Shown here piece by piece: positions 23,680 to 31,981 of a stretch of DNA of 64,000 nucleotides. The notes under the pieces are model-generated. The model was not told the DNA's origin. It made no database searches and worked only from the letters and a program-made list of their open reading frames with translations. Both the position numbers and the translations under genes were made by a program. This stretch comes from Palsa-504 sp963753225 (GTDB taxonomy: Bacteria > Actinomycetota > Actinomycetes > Streptosporangiales > Streptosporangiaceae): the NCBI GenBank assembly GCA_963753225.1, contig CAVWBQ010000014.1, positions 186,001 to 250,000 on the forward strand. Reading direction: 5' to 3'. The first letter of the stretch is position 1, and every line of letters starts with the position of its first letter.

Positions 23680-25188
23680 ATGTCATCGCGACTTCACTGT
23701 CTGGTTACCGGCGCATCGGGTTACATCGGAGGGCGGCTCGTCCCTGAGCTGCTGAGCGCGGGATACGCGGTCCGGTGCATGGCGCGCGATCCGGGGAAGC
23801 TCAGCGACCGCCCGTGGTCGGACGACGTTGAGATCGCGGTCGCCGACGTGATGGACGGCGGCGCGGTGCGGCGCGCCCTGGAGGGCATGGACGTCGCCTA
23901 CTACCTGATCCACTCCCTCGGCACGGACGCGTCGTTCGAACGGCGCGACCGCACCGGGGCGCAGAGCTTCGCCGCGGCCGCGAAAGCCGCGGGCGTGCAG
24001 CGCATCGTCTATCTGGGCGGCATCATCTCCGGGCAGGCCGGGAAGCTGTCCCCGCACCTGCGCTCCCGGGCGGAGGTCGGCGACATCCTGCTGGCCAGCG
24101 GCGTGCCAACGGCCGCGCTGCAGGCCGCGGTGATCATCGGCAGCGGATCCGCGTCGTTCGAGATGCTCCGCTACCTCACGGAGCGCCTGCCGGCCATGGT
24201 CACCCCCCGGTGGGTCGATACCCGCATCCAGCCGATCGCCGTCCGCGACGTGCTGCGCTACCTGGCCGGCAGCGCCACGCTGCCGGCCGACGTCAGCCGC
24301 CGCTTCGACATCGGCGGCCCCGACGTGCTCAGCTACGTGGAGATGATGCGCCGGTACGCCGAAGTGGCCGGGCTCACGCCGCGGGCCATCGTGAAGGTGC
24401 CCATACTGACGCCGCGGCTGTCGTCGCTGTGGGTCGGGCTGGTGACGCCGGTGCCCGCCAACCTGGCCCGGCCGCTGGTGGAATCCCTGCGGAACGAGGT
24501 CGTCTGCTCCGAGCACGACATCGCCGAGTACATCCCGGATCCGCCCGAAGGGCTCCTGACCCTCGACCAGGCCATCACCCTGGCCCTGCGGTACACCCGC
24601 GAGGGCGCCGTCTCTACCCGCTGGTCGTCGGCCGCGACGCCCGGCGCGCCCAGCGACCCGCTGCCGACCGATCCCTCGTGGGCCGGCGGATCCCTCTACG
24701 TCGATGCGCGCAACAGCGTCGTGCGCGCCTCGCCCGCAGCGCTGTGGCGGGTAATCGAGGGCATCGGCGGCGAGACCGGGTGGTACTCCTTCCCGGCGGC
24801 CTGGGCCGTCCGCGGGGTGCTCGACCGGCTGGCCGGCGGGGTGGGACTGCGACGCGGCCGCCGCGACCCCCGGCATCTGCTCATCGGCGACGCCCTGGAT
24901 TTCTGGCGGGTGGAGGCGATCGAGCCGGGAAAACTGCTGCGGCTGCGCGCGGAGATGAAGCTGCCTGGCCTGGCCTGGCTGGAGCTGTCAGTGGGCCAGG
25001 ACTACGACGGGATGACGACCTACAGCCAGCGGGCGATTTTCCGGCCGCGCGGGCTCGCAGGTCATGCTTACTGGCGGTCCATCTCGCCGTTTCACGGCGT
25101 CGTGTTCGGCGGCATGCTCCGGAACATAACCGCCGCCGCCGAACAAGCCGGACGGGCGGACGGCACGCACCTCCGGCTCACGCGCTAA
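23680..25188 (+). CDS. NAD(P)-binding epimerase-like protein fused to DUF2867
   Basis: The ~502-aa protein begins CLVTGASGYIGGRLVPELL, a Rossmann motif of atypical short-chain dehydrogenases. YYLIHSLGTDASFERRDR and a complex-I-subunit-like core run to about residue 300. The C-terminal ~160 residues form a DUF2867 domain (SIVR-type start, GWYSFPAAWAVRGVLDRLAG, DFWRVEAIEPGKLLRLRAEM, ending YWRSISPFHGVVFGGML). ATG 23680 lacks a clear ribosome-binding site and may be leaderless; ATG 23644 is possible. A stand-alone DUF2867 protein lies at 31114. Function unknown. Confidence 0.85.
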   Translation: MSSRLHCLVTGASGYIGGRLVPELLSAGYAVRCMARDPGKLSDRPWSDDVEIAVADVMDGGAVRRALEGMDVAYYLIHSLGTDASFERRDRTGAQSFAAAAKAAGVQRIVYLGGIISGQAGKLSPHLRSRAEVGDILLASGVPTAALQAAVIIGSGSASFEMLRYLTERLPAMVTPRWVDTRIQPIAVRDVLRYLAGSATLPADVSRRFDIGGPDVLSYVEMMRRYAEVAGLTPRAIVKVPILTPRLSSLWVGLVTPVPANLARPLVESLRNEVVCSEHDIAEYIPDPPEGLLTLDQAITLALRYTREGAVSTRWSSAATPGAPSDPLPTDPSWAGGSLYVDARNSVVRASPAALWRVIEGIGGETGWYSFPAAWAVRGVLDRLAGGVGLRRGRRDPRHLLIGDALDFWRVEAIEPGKLLRLRAEMKLPGLAWLELSVGQDYDGMTTYSQRAIFRPRGLAGHAYWRSISPFHGVVFGGMLRNITAAAEQAGRADGTHLRLTR

Positions 25189-25214
25189 GCCCCGGCGCAC
25201 CCCGGGCGGCGGTC

Positions 25215-26174
25215 TCAGGCTGCGGCGTGGGGCCGGAAGGTTCGCTGGTACGCGTGCGGGGTCACGTGGTTGATCCGGGTGAAGTGCGTGCGCATCTGGT
25301 GTGCGGATCCGAAGCCGCACAGGGTTGCGATGCGCTCGATGGTGTCGTCGGTGTTCTCGAGCAGGTCTTGCGCGCGGCGGACTCGTTCGGCGCACAGCCA
25401 TTGCAGCGGCGTGGTGCCGGTCGTCTCGCGGAATCGCCTGGCGTAGGTGCGAGGGCTCATCATGGCCCGGTGGGCGAGGTCCTCGACAGTCAGCGGCAGC
25501 TCGAGGTGCTCCCTGGCCCAGTCAAGCGATGAGCCGAGGCCCCGGGCGCCGCTGGCGGGCAGTGGCTGCTCGATGTACTGGGCCTGGCCGCCTTCCCGGT
25601 GCGGCGGGATGACGAGCCGCCTCGCGAGAGTGTTCGCGATCCTGGTCCCGTGGTCGTTACAGACGATGTGCAGGCACAAGTCGAGTCCGGCTGCTGCTCC
25701 CGCGGACGTAAGGATCTGGCCGTCGTCGGTGTAGAGCACGTTGGGCTCCACCCTGACGGCTGGCCATCGCCGGGTGAGCTCGCCGGCGTGCATCCAGTGG
25801 GTTGTGACGGTGCGGCCGTCAAGCAGCCCGGCGGCGGCGAGGATGAAGGCGCCGGTGCAGATGGAGGCAATCCGCGCACCGCGGGCATGGGCGGTTCGCA
25901 AGGCCTGCAGTAGCCCTTCGGGCGCATCGTCTTGCCTGCCGGCGCAGCCAGGAATGATCACCGTGTCCGCCTGGCTCAGCTCATCCAGCCCGAGCGGACT
26001 GTCGAACAGCAGCCCCTCGGCGGTGCGGACCGGGCCGTCCTGGACCGCGCACAATTGCAGCTCGTACCACCAGGGCACCGGGAAATCCTGCCTGCCTGGT
26101 TCGAAGACCTCGCACGGGATGGCCAGTTCGAACATCGGCAAGCCCGCAGTGACGGGGACAGCAATTCGATGCAT
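25215..26174 (-). CDS. GlxA-family regulator (DJ-1/PfpI domain plus AraC HTH)
   Basis: This 319-aa protein has an N-terminal DJ-1/PfpI-like domain with the nucleophile-elbow cysteine in SICTGAF (near residue 105). A C-terminal AraC-type DNA-binding domain follows (LTVEDLAHRAMMSPRTYARR, then a second helix-turn-helix ending FGSAHQMRTHFTRI). GlxA-like regulators sense small metabolites through the first domain. It is divergent from the EamA transporter, with only 70 bp between the starts, so it probably controls that exporter. It is convergent with the DUF2867 fusion gene, 26 bp away. Confidence 0.92.
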   Translation of the reverse strand: MHRIAVPVTAGLPMFELAIPCEVFEPGRQDFPVPWWYELQLCAVQDGPVRTAEGLLFDSPLGLDELSQADTVIIPGCAGRQDDAPEGLLQALRTAHARGARIASICTGAFILAAAGLLDGRTVTTHWMHAGELTRRWPAVRVEPNVLYTDDGQILTSAGAAAGLDLCLHIVCNDHGTRIANTLARRLVIPPHREGGQAQYIEQPLPASGARGLGSSLDWAREHLELPLTVEDLAHRAMMSPRTYARRFRETTGTTPLQWLCAERVRRAQDLLENTDDTIERIATLCGFGSAHQMRTHFTRINHVTPHAYQRTFRPHAAA

Positions 26175-26244
26175 GGCAGTAATCTACCTTTAGTTGTCGA
26201 TTCTGCCACTCGCGGCGGCAGCCCGGCGGGGCAAGGATGAGAAC

Positions 26245-27285
26245 ATGACCAACAACGGCGCCGCAGTCGGTACCCGCAGCCGAGTCCTGAGCTGGATCGC
26301 GCTGGGAGTCGTATACCTGGTCTGGGGATCGACCTACCTGGCCATCCGCGTCGGGGTCGGGCACCTGCCGCCGTTGTTTCTGGCCGGGACCCGGTACGTC
26401 ATAGCAGGCGCGCTGCTGTACCCCATCGCCCTGCGGGCGGCCGGCGGCCGCGGGTCGCCCGAGCACAGGGCGAGGCCAGGCGCCAGGGCCTGGTTCGCCG
26501 GCGCTGTCATCGGCATCCTGTTGCTATTCGCGGGCAACGGCGGCCTGACCGTCGGGGAGACGATGCTGCCCTCGGGGTTCGCCGCCGTTCTCGTGGCTAC
26601 GGTGCCGCTCTGGATGATCGTCTTTGCCTGGCTTGTACAGCACCAGCGCGTCACCTTGCGCTCGGCGGCCGGCCTTGCGGTAGGGCTCGGCGGGGTGGCC
26701 ATCCTGGTCGGCGACGGCACGGCATCAGGCCGCATCTCAGGCGTGATAATCGTGCTCGGCGCGGCGGCCGCCTGGGGCTTCGGGTCAGTCCTGAGCCACC
26801 GGCTCGCCGTGCCGAGCCATGCGATGCTTGCCGCCGCCATCGAGATGCTCGCTGGCGGCGTGGTCCTGCTGGCGGTGGCGGCCGGTTCCGGGGAGTTCTC
26901 CCGCATCCAGTGGTCCTCGGTTCCGGCCACGTCCTGGATTGCCCTGGCCTACCTCATCGGTCCCGGCTCGATCCTTGCCTTCACCGCCTACGGCTACGCA
27001 CTGTCCCACCTTCCCGTGACTACTGTCTCCACCTACGCCTACGTCAACCCCGTCGTCGCTGTGCTGGCCGGGATCATTTTCCTAGGCGAGCAGTTCACCT
27101 GGCGAGAAGGGCTCGGCGCTGCCCTTGTCCTCGCCTCGGTTGTCATCACCCTGCACCGATCCCGCGGTGCATCACGCCCGGCCCCCGTTCGTGATGACGA
27201 GATGCCGGACGCGGAGATGCTTCTACAGGACGCAGGCTCAGGCGTCGCGGCGCTCGAGCAGGTAGGCGGCCGCCGCCAGCGCTAG
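26245..27285 (+). CDS. EamA/DMT-family membrane transporter
   Basis: The 346-aa protein has about ten TM helices in two EamA halves (VVYLVWGSTYLAIRVGVGHL in the first, the second from GRISGVIIVLGAAAAWGFGS). STYAYVNPVVAVLAGIIFLGE is the typical end motif. Such carriers export amino acids or drugs; the substrate is unknown. AAGGA lies seven bases before ATG 26245. The last 48 bases overlap tail-to-tail with the ABC permease gene, which gives the protein an unusual polar tail. Probable target of the divergent GlxA-type regulator. Confidence 0.92.
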   Translation: MTNNGAAVGTRSRVLSWIALGVVYLVWGSTYLAIRVGVGHLPPLFLAGTRYVIAGALLYPIALRAAGGRGSPEHRARPGARAWFAGAVIGILLLFAGNGGLTVGETMLPSGFAAVLVATVPLWMIVFAWLVQHQRVTLRSAAGLAVGLGGVAILVGDGTASGRISGVIIVLGAAAAWGFGSVLSHRLAVPSHAMLAAAIEMLAGGVVLLAVAAGSGEFSRIQWSSVPATSWIALAYLIGPGSILAFTAYGYALSHLPVTTVSTYAYVNPVVAVLAGIIFLGEQFTWREGLGAALVLASVVITLHRSRGASRPAPVRDDEMPDAEMLLQDAGSGVAALEQVGGRRQR

Positions 27286-28086
27286 CACCGTCCAGATGCA
27301 CAGGACGCCGAACCCTTGCCAGGGGGACAGCAGGTCACCGGACTGCTCCCGCGTGTGCGTGATCAGCGTCCCGGCCTGCTCGGGCAGGTAGGCGTTGATG
27401 TGCGCTCCCCAGCTGTCCGGCAACAGCCCGGCCAGGATGGGCAGCACGAACACGATTCCGATGATCGTGGAGATGGCGCCGGCGGTGTGCCGGATCATGG
27501 TGCCGATCGCCAGCGCGAGCAGCCCGAGCACGGTGAGGTACAGCCCCGCGCCGGCGACGGCGCGGGTGACGCCCGGGCCGCTCAGCGACACCGGGACGTG
27601 GGCGTGCAGGATGGCCGAGCCGACGAAGAACGAGCAGAACGCGACGATCTCCGTCACGATGAGCAGGAGCACCGCGAACACTACCGCCTTGGCGGCCAGC
27701 ACCGGTATCCGGCGCGGCACGGCCAGCAGCGAGGCGCGGATGACCCCGGTCGAGTACTCGCTGGTGATGACCAGCACGCCCAGCACGCCGATGGCGAGCT
27801 GCCCCAGGCCCACCCCCGTGCCCAGGATGAAGCCGACCGGGTCGAGGATGGCCCTGGCGTCCCGCGCCGCGGCCCTCGGGCCGTACCAGTGCGTTTCGGT
27901 CAGCCAGGCGATCAGCGCGGTGAAGCCGACGCACACCACGACGAAGATGACGAGCGTCCAGACTGTCGAGCGCACCGAGCGGATCTTCGTCCACTCGGCA
28001 CGCAACAGGCCGGCGAACCCGGCGTGGCGGCCGGCGGCCGGGTCCGCGGGCCCGCGGGCCGGGGTGACCGGCGACGTGGTCGTCAT
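27238..28086 (-). CDS. ABC transporter permease (ABC-2 type)
   Basis: The 282-aa protein has six predicted TM segments after LLRAEWTKIRSVRSTVWTL, a signature of actinobacterial ABC-2 permeases. Examples of the TM segments are TLVIFVVVCVGFTALIAWL and LAIGVLGVLVITSEYSTGVI. It forms the membrane part of the exporter whose ATPase is the adjacent upstream gene. The ATPase stop and this ATG overlap as ATGA, so translation is coupled. Substrate unknown. Confidence 0.92.
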   Translation of the reverse strand: MTTTSPVTPARGPADPAAGRHAGFAGLLRAEWTKIRSVRSTVWTLVIFVVVCVGFTALIAWLTETHWYGPRAAARDARAILDPVGFILGTGVGLGQLAIGVLGVLVITSEYSTGVIRASLLAVPRRIPVLAAKAVVFAVLLLIVTEIVAFCSFFVGSAILHAHVPVSLSGPGVTRAVAGAGLYLTVLGLLALAIGTMIRHTAGAISTIIGIVFVLPILAGLLPDSWGAHINAYLPEQAGTLITHTREQSGDLLSPWQGFGVLCIWTVLALAAAAYLLERRDA

Positions 28087-29033
28087 CGGGCACTCCCCTC
28101 CCCGGAGTTCACCGGATCCGGGCGGGGCACGCCGAATTCCACGCTGCCGGACGTCAGTTCCATGAACGCCCCTTCCAGCGAGGCCAGCGGGGTCAGCTCG
28201 TGCAGCACGATCGACGCGGACGCGGCGAGCTCGCCGATCCGCGGCGACTCAAGACCCGTGACCGTGAGCAGCCCGGCGCCCTCCGCCGGGGCGCCCCGGA
28301 CCACCTTGCCGCCCGCCGCCGTGATCAGATCGGCCAGCCGGTCCGCGCCGGGGGTGCGCACCCGAACCGACTTGTCCGTGCTGCGCGCGATGACATCCTC
28401 GGTGCTGGCCTCGGTGATGAGCTTGCCCCGGCCGATGACGATCAGGTGGTCGGCGGTGACGGCCATCTCGTTCATCAGGTGACTGGACACCAGGATGGTT
28501 CGGCCCTCGGTGGCGAGCTGCTTCATCAGGTTCCTGATCCACAGGACGCCTTCGGGATCGAGCCCATTGACTGGCTCGTCAAGCAGCAGGATTTCCGGGT
28601 CGCCGAGCATGGCCACGGCCACGCCGAGCCGCTGGCTCATGCCGAGCGAGAAGCCGCCGGCCCGCTTGTCCGCCACATCATGCAGGCCCACCAGGGCCAG
28701 CACCTCCTCGACCCGGCGCGCAGGCAGACCCTGAGTCTGGGTCAGGAAGAGCAGGTGGTTCCTGGCACTGCGCCCGGGATGCACGGTCTTAGCCTCAAGC
28801 AGCGCGCCGACTGTCCGCAGCGGATCCTTCAGGTCACGGTAACGCCGGCCGTTGATGAGCGCGCTGCCACTCTGCGGCCGGTCAAGGCCAAGCATGAGCC
28901 GCATGGTGGTGGACTTGCCCGCGCCGTTAGGCCCGAGGAACCCTGTCACCTGCCCGGGCTCGACCGTGAACGACAGGTGATCCACCGCCGCCTTGCCACC
29001 GTAGATTTTGGTCAGATCGCGCGCCTCGATCAT
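28083..29033 (-). CDS. ABC transporter ATP-binding protein
   Basis: The 316-aa ATPase has Walker A GPNGAGKST (near 36), the signature SLGMSQRLGVA (near 140), Walker B ILLLDEPVNGLDPEG (near 160) and the switch SSHLMNE. It resembles the DrrA/bacitracin-type exporters of actinomycetes. AAGGAG lies seven bases before ATG 29033; the longer open frame up to 29375 has no start support and overlaps the opposite-strand gene. It forms an operon with the permease (27238). A palindrome at 29078-29092 lies in its divergent promoter. Confidence 0.94.
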   Translation of the reverse strand: MIEARDLTKIYGGKAAVDHLSFTVEPGQVTGFLGPNGAGKSTTMRLMLGLDRPQSGSALINGRRYRDLKDPLRTVGALLEAKTVHPGRSARNHLLFLTQTQGLPARRVEEVLALVGLHDVADKRAGGFSLGMSQRLGVAVAMLGDPEILLLDEPVNGLDPEGVLWIRNLMKQLATEGRTILVSSHLMNEMAVTADHLIVIGRGKLITEASTEDVIARSTDKSVRVRTPGADRLADLITAAGGKVVRGAPAEGAGLLTVTGLESPRIGELAASASIVLHELTPLASLEGAFMELTSGSVEFGVPRPDPVNSGEGSAR

Positions 29034-29077
29034 GCCGCTGCTCCTTGCCCGAGCTTGCGTGCACTGCCGACCTGAAT

Positions 29078-29092
29078 TAACGGTACCCGTTA
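29078..29092. promoter_or_regulatory. 15-bp palindromic operator
   Basis: TAACGG and CCGTTA flank a TAC centre in the 90-bp region between the divergent ABC ATPase and PPOX genes. This is the size and symmetry of a TetR-type site. No dedicated regulator is adjacent. Confidence 0.5.
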
Positions 29093-29123
29093 CGATGAGC
29101 CCCGTGACAGATGCGATCAAGCC

Positions 29124-29540
29124 ATGAGCGGCCTGCCGCGTGAGCTGCGGGACTTGATCGAGTCCGGCCCCATGGCTCACCTGAGCACCATCAACGCCGA
29201 CGGAAGCCCGCAGGTGAGCGTCATCTGGATCGGCCTGGACGGCGATGATCTCGTCAGCGGCCATATGAGCTGGTACGCGAAGCTGCGCAACATCGAGCGA
29301 GACCCGCGGGTCGTGTTGTCCTTCGAGGCGCCGCGGGCGCCCGGCGTGTTCTTGAACCCGTACGCCGTGCTGCACGCACGGGCGGCCATAGAGCCGGGCG
29401 ACGATGCATGGAATCTGCTCGACCGCCTGACGAAGGTCTATATGTCCCCCGGCACCGGGTTCCCGGCGCCGAAGGGTCCCGGCTACCTCGTGCGCTACTC
29501 CGTCGAGCGCATCGGCGGCGTCGGCCCATGGGCGCCGTAA
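29124..29540 (+). CDS. PPOX-class split-barrel (probably F420-dependent) enzyme
   Basis: The 138-aa protein begins with LPRELRDLIESGPMAHLSTI, followed by NADGSPQVSVIWIGLDGDDL and KLRNIERDPRVVLSFEA. This is the characteristic pattern of F420-binding pyridoxamine-5-phosphate-oxidase-like proteins of actinobacteria. These split barrels reduce or bind F420; the partner substrate is unknown. No clear ribosome-binding site precedes ATG 29124. It is divergent from the ABC exporter, sharing the palindrome at 29078. Confidence 0.88.
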   Translation: MSGLPRELRDLIESGPMAHLSTINADGSPQVSVIWIGLDGDDLVSGHMSWYAKLRNIERDPRVVLSFEAPRAPGVFLNPYAVLHARAAIEPGDDAWNLLDRLTKVYMSPGTGFPAPKGPGYLVRYSVERIGGVGPWAP

Positions 29541-29565
29541 GGCCCGGAGAAGGCCCGGAGAAGAC

Positions 29566-30423
29566 TCAGAGCCGGCCGGCGAGCCAGGCGTGCACCTCGC
29601 CGATGTGGTTCTCCCGCATCGTCCCGTGCCCTTCGTGGTCGAACAGCCAGGCCTCCACGCCGGGGATGTGCGCGGCTAGCCACTGGCCGTGGCTGAACGG
29701 CACCGCCTTGTCCTGACCGCCGTGCAGCAGCAGCACCGGAACGGATATCTGGGCCAGGTCGAACCCCCACGGGGTGAGCTGCGCCCAGCAGTCGTCCCAG
29801 CAGCCCTCGATCCCGGATGCGTACCCCTGCTGCATACAGACCGCCTCGTCGGTGAGGAACGCTAGGTCAGCATCTGGCGCATGGGCCTTCATGTCCTGGG
29901 CCAGTTCGGCTGGCGACGCCGCCAGCATCTCGTCCCGGCCCTTCTCGAACATGGCGCGCGATGCGGGCTTATCCGTGAACATCAGCTGGACTTCGTCCAC
30001 GGCGTCCTGGCTGAACCCGGCGAGCCAGTCCAGTCCCCCGGCGTCGTAGGGGGCCGGCGAGGCCAGGGACGCGGCCGCCGCGACCAGGTCGGGCAGCAGC
30101 GCCGCGCACGCCAGCACGTGCGGGCCACCGCCGGACAGGCCCCACATGGCCAGCCGGTCGATGCCGAGGGCCTGGCAGATCGCTCGCGCGTCGTCCGCGC
30201 AGTCGGCCGTGGTCCGTCCCGGCTGCGGCGTGGAGTCGCCGTAACCCGGCCGGTCGTAGCTGATCAGCCGCAGGCCGCGGGCGGTGGCGTCAGCCACCGT
30301 GCGGCCGTACAGGTGCCGCGAGTTCGGCGTGCCGACGTGCACCATGACCGGGCGGCCGTCCCGGTCCCCCGCGTCCTCGACCGCCAGCGTCCTGCCGTCT
30401 GGTGTCCGCACGGACCACTCCAT
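29566..30423 (-). CDS. Alpha/beta-fold hydrolase
   Basis: The 285-aa protein has the oxyanion region HVGTPNSRHLYG, the nucleophile elbow GLSGGGP (Ser near residue 98), a likely acid Asp in LLHGGQDKAVPF and a catalytic His in FDHEGHGTM near the C-terminus. The family includes esterases, epoxide hydrolases and peptidases; I cannot choose one. AGGAGGT lies six bases before ATG 30423. A 13-bp direct repeat (GGTTGTGCGAGCT twice) lies immediately upstream at 30437-30462. Confidence 0.88.
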   Translation of the reverse strand: MEWSVRTPDGRTLAVEDAGDRDGRPVMVHVGTPNSRHLYGRTVADATARGLRLISYDRPGYGDSTPQPGRTTADCADDARAICQALGIDRLAMWGLSGGGPHVLACAALLPDLVAAAASLASPAPYDAGGLDWLAGFSQDAVDEVQLMFTDKPASRAMFEKGRDEMLAASPAELAQDMKAHAPDADLAFLTDEAVCMQQGYASGIEGCWDDCWAQLTPWGFDLAQISVPVLLLHGGQDKAVPFSHGQWLAAHIPGVEAWLFDHEGHGTMRENHIGEVHAWLAGRL

Positions 30424-30480
30424 GGCCACACCTCCTGGTTGTGCGAGCTGGTTGTGCGAGCTCAAGGCCCAGTTCTAACC

Positions 30481-31026
30481 TCACCGGAGCAGGTGGTCGA
30501 TCGCGAGCTGCAGCACCTGGGACCTGGTCCTGTCGCCGTGCTCCACCGCGACGAAGTAGCTGCCGATCACCATCGAGTAGGACATCATGCTGCGGACCTC
30601 GACGTCGTCCTCGTCCGCGCAGAACTGGCCGAACAGCGAGCGGACGAACCCCATGCGCCGGTTGTCGGCCCGGCGCAGCCGCCCGGCGACATCACTGTCG
30701 CGGCGGGACCAGTCCCTGACCGCCAGCTCGACGGCGAGTCCCTCGGGCGACGAGGTGATATCGAACAGCTTCTGCAGCTTGGCGCGCGCGTCGCCGGGGT
30801 GGCTGGCGACGCGCGCGATGATGTCCTCGGTCCCGGTTTTCTCCCAGGTGTCGAGCATCTCCCCGAGCAGCGCCTGGCGATCCGCGAAGTGCCAGTAGAA
30901 ACCCCCCTTGGACACCCCCAGGGAGACGGCCAGGGTCTCGACCCGCACCGCGTCCGGGCCGCCGGCCGCCAGGGCCTGCAGCGCCGCGTGCACCCAGGCG
31001 CCGCGCGGAGTCCTGACCTTGGCCAC
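30481..31026 (-). CDS. TetR-family transcriptional regulator
   Basis: The 181-aa protein has an N-terminal TetR helix-turn-helix (VETLAVSLGVSKGGFYWHFA, then DRQALLGEMLDTWEKTGTED) and an all-helical ligand domain. The GTG at 31026 directly precedes the HTH; longer upstream frames are not credible. It is divergent from the DUF2867 gene, and two related palindromes lie between the starts, so it probably represses itself and that gene. Confidence 0.9.
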   Translation of the reverse strand: MAKVRTPRGAWVHAALQALAAGGPDAVRVETLAVSLGVSKGGFYWHFADRQALLGEMLDTWEKTGTEDIIARVASHPGDARAKLQKLFDITSSPEGLAVELAVRDWSRRDSDVAGRLRRADNRRMGFVRSLFGQFCADEDDVEVRSMMSYSMVIGSYFVAVEHGDRTRSQVLQLAIDHLLR

Positions 31027-31036
31027 CGACCTATCT

Positions 31037-31096
31037 ATACGGCACCGTATTGACGCACGCAAGCGGCCGCGCCTAATATCCATACGATGCCGTATG
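31037..31096. promoter_or_regulatory. Two TetR-type operators
   Basis: ATACGG-CA-CCGTAT (31037-31050) and CATACG-ATGC-CGTATG (31081-31096) share the half-site ATACG/CGTAT. They lie 45 bp apart, centre to centre, between the divergent tetR and DUF2867 starts. The first covers the likely tetR promoter, the second the DUF2867 promoter and leader. This is a standard autoregulation layout. Confidence 0.8.
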
Positions 31097-31113
31097 GAAC
31101 GAGGGGACCTGCC

Positions 31114-31719
31114 ATGAGGCTTCCGAACGCAGTACACGAATCCCGCCCCTGGCGGATTCGCGAGATCGCGCCGGATTTCACGCTGGAGGATGTCTGGGCC
31201 CTTCCCGTGCACGGCGGCGCCGGGGACTTCCCGGCGCTGCTCGAGGTCATGACGTCCCGCGACCTGGCCCGCGAGGCGTCCCCGGCGACTCGCCTGCTGT
31301 TCGGGGCACGCTTGCTGCTCGGCCGGTGGTTCGGCTGGGATGATGGCTCCGCGCGGCCGATTCCGGGCCGGGACGAAGCGTCGCTGGCCGAACGACTGCC
31401 GGATGACCTGCGCGGAACGGCGGCCGGGCTGAGGCTCGGTTCCTCGTTCTCGCCGCTGTACCGCACCGGCACCGAGTTCGCCGCGGAACTGTCGAACCAG
31501 ACGGTGCACGGCGTGATGCACCTGGCCTGGGTCGATCGCGGCCACGGCCGCTACCAGGGACAGATGGCCGTCTATGTCAAGCCGCGCGGCCGGCTCGGGA
31601 AACAGTACATGGCGTTCATCGCGCCGTTCCGGCACTGGGTGGTCTACCCGGCCCTGCTGCGCCAGATCGAACGGGCCTGGCTGGCCGGGACGGAGAAACG
31701 CAACCGATCAGCAGCATGA
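31114..31719 (+). CDS. DUF2867 family protein
   Basis: The 201-aa protein (MRLPNAVHESRPWRIREIAP at the start, then FTLEDVWALPVHGGAGDFPA, ending YMAFIAPFRHWVVYPALLRQ) is a stand-alone DUF2867 protein, related in domain type to the C-terminal part of the gene at 23680. The biochemical role is unknown; related domains occur with SDR-like proteins and may bind hydrophobic ligands. AGGGGA precedes ATG 31114. It is the likely target of the divergent TetR regulator through the two operators. Confidence 0.87.
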   Translation: MRLPNAVHESRPWRIREIAPDFTLEDVWALPVHGGAGDFPALLEVMTSRDLAREASPATRLLFGARLLLGRWFGWDDGSARPIPGRDEASLAERLPDDLRGTAAGLRLGSSFSPLYRTGTEFAAELSNQTVHGVMHLAWVDRGHGRYQGQMAVYVKPRGRLGKQYMAFIAPFRHWVVYPALLRQIERAWLAGTEKRNRSAA

Positions 31720-31940
31720 ACCGTCAGGCCGCCGCCGTCCAGCGCCTCTCCCAGGTAGGTGCCGGTGAGGAAGCGGTGGGCGAGCGAGCCCTCGGGCCAT
31801 TGCGGCGTTTCCGCGGAAACGGGTTTGGCGCCGTCGTACCATGCCGGGAGCGCAGCGGCCTCGCGCTCTACGCGCTCTCTCGCCTCTTGAACCATCGCCT
31901 GCAGGCCAATGACTAACGGGTTCATCATCTGCCGCGTCAC
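31644..31940 (-). CDS. Hypothetical small protein, uncertain
   Basis: A 98-codon minus-strand frame reads MVQEARERVEREAAALPAWY then TPQWPEGSLAHRFLTGTYLG. This looks more protein-like than the usual shadow frames, with a charged helix followed by a compact domain. It contains palindrome copy 2 in frame as PVSAETP. It overlaps the end of the DUF2867 gene by 76 bases and has no clear ribosome-binding site. It may be a real small gene or a remnant whose original stop has been lost. Family not recognised. Confidence 0.35.
   Translation of the reverse strand: MTRQMMNPLVIGLQAMVQEARERVEREAAALPAWYDGAKPVSAETPQWPEGSLAHRFLTGTYLGEALDGGGLTVHAADRLRFSVPASQARSIWRSRAG
31806..31821. repeat. Palindrome copy 2
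   Basis: A perfect 16-bp palindrome CGTTTCCGCGGAAACG lies in the gap between convergent genes. It reads VSAET in the minus-strand frame of the uncertain small protein. Confidence 0.85.
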
Positions 31941-31981
31941 GGTGTCAGCGGGGAGCTCTGCCTGGCCCGACCTGCCGGAGC

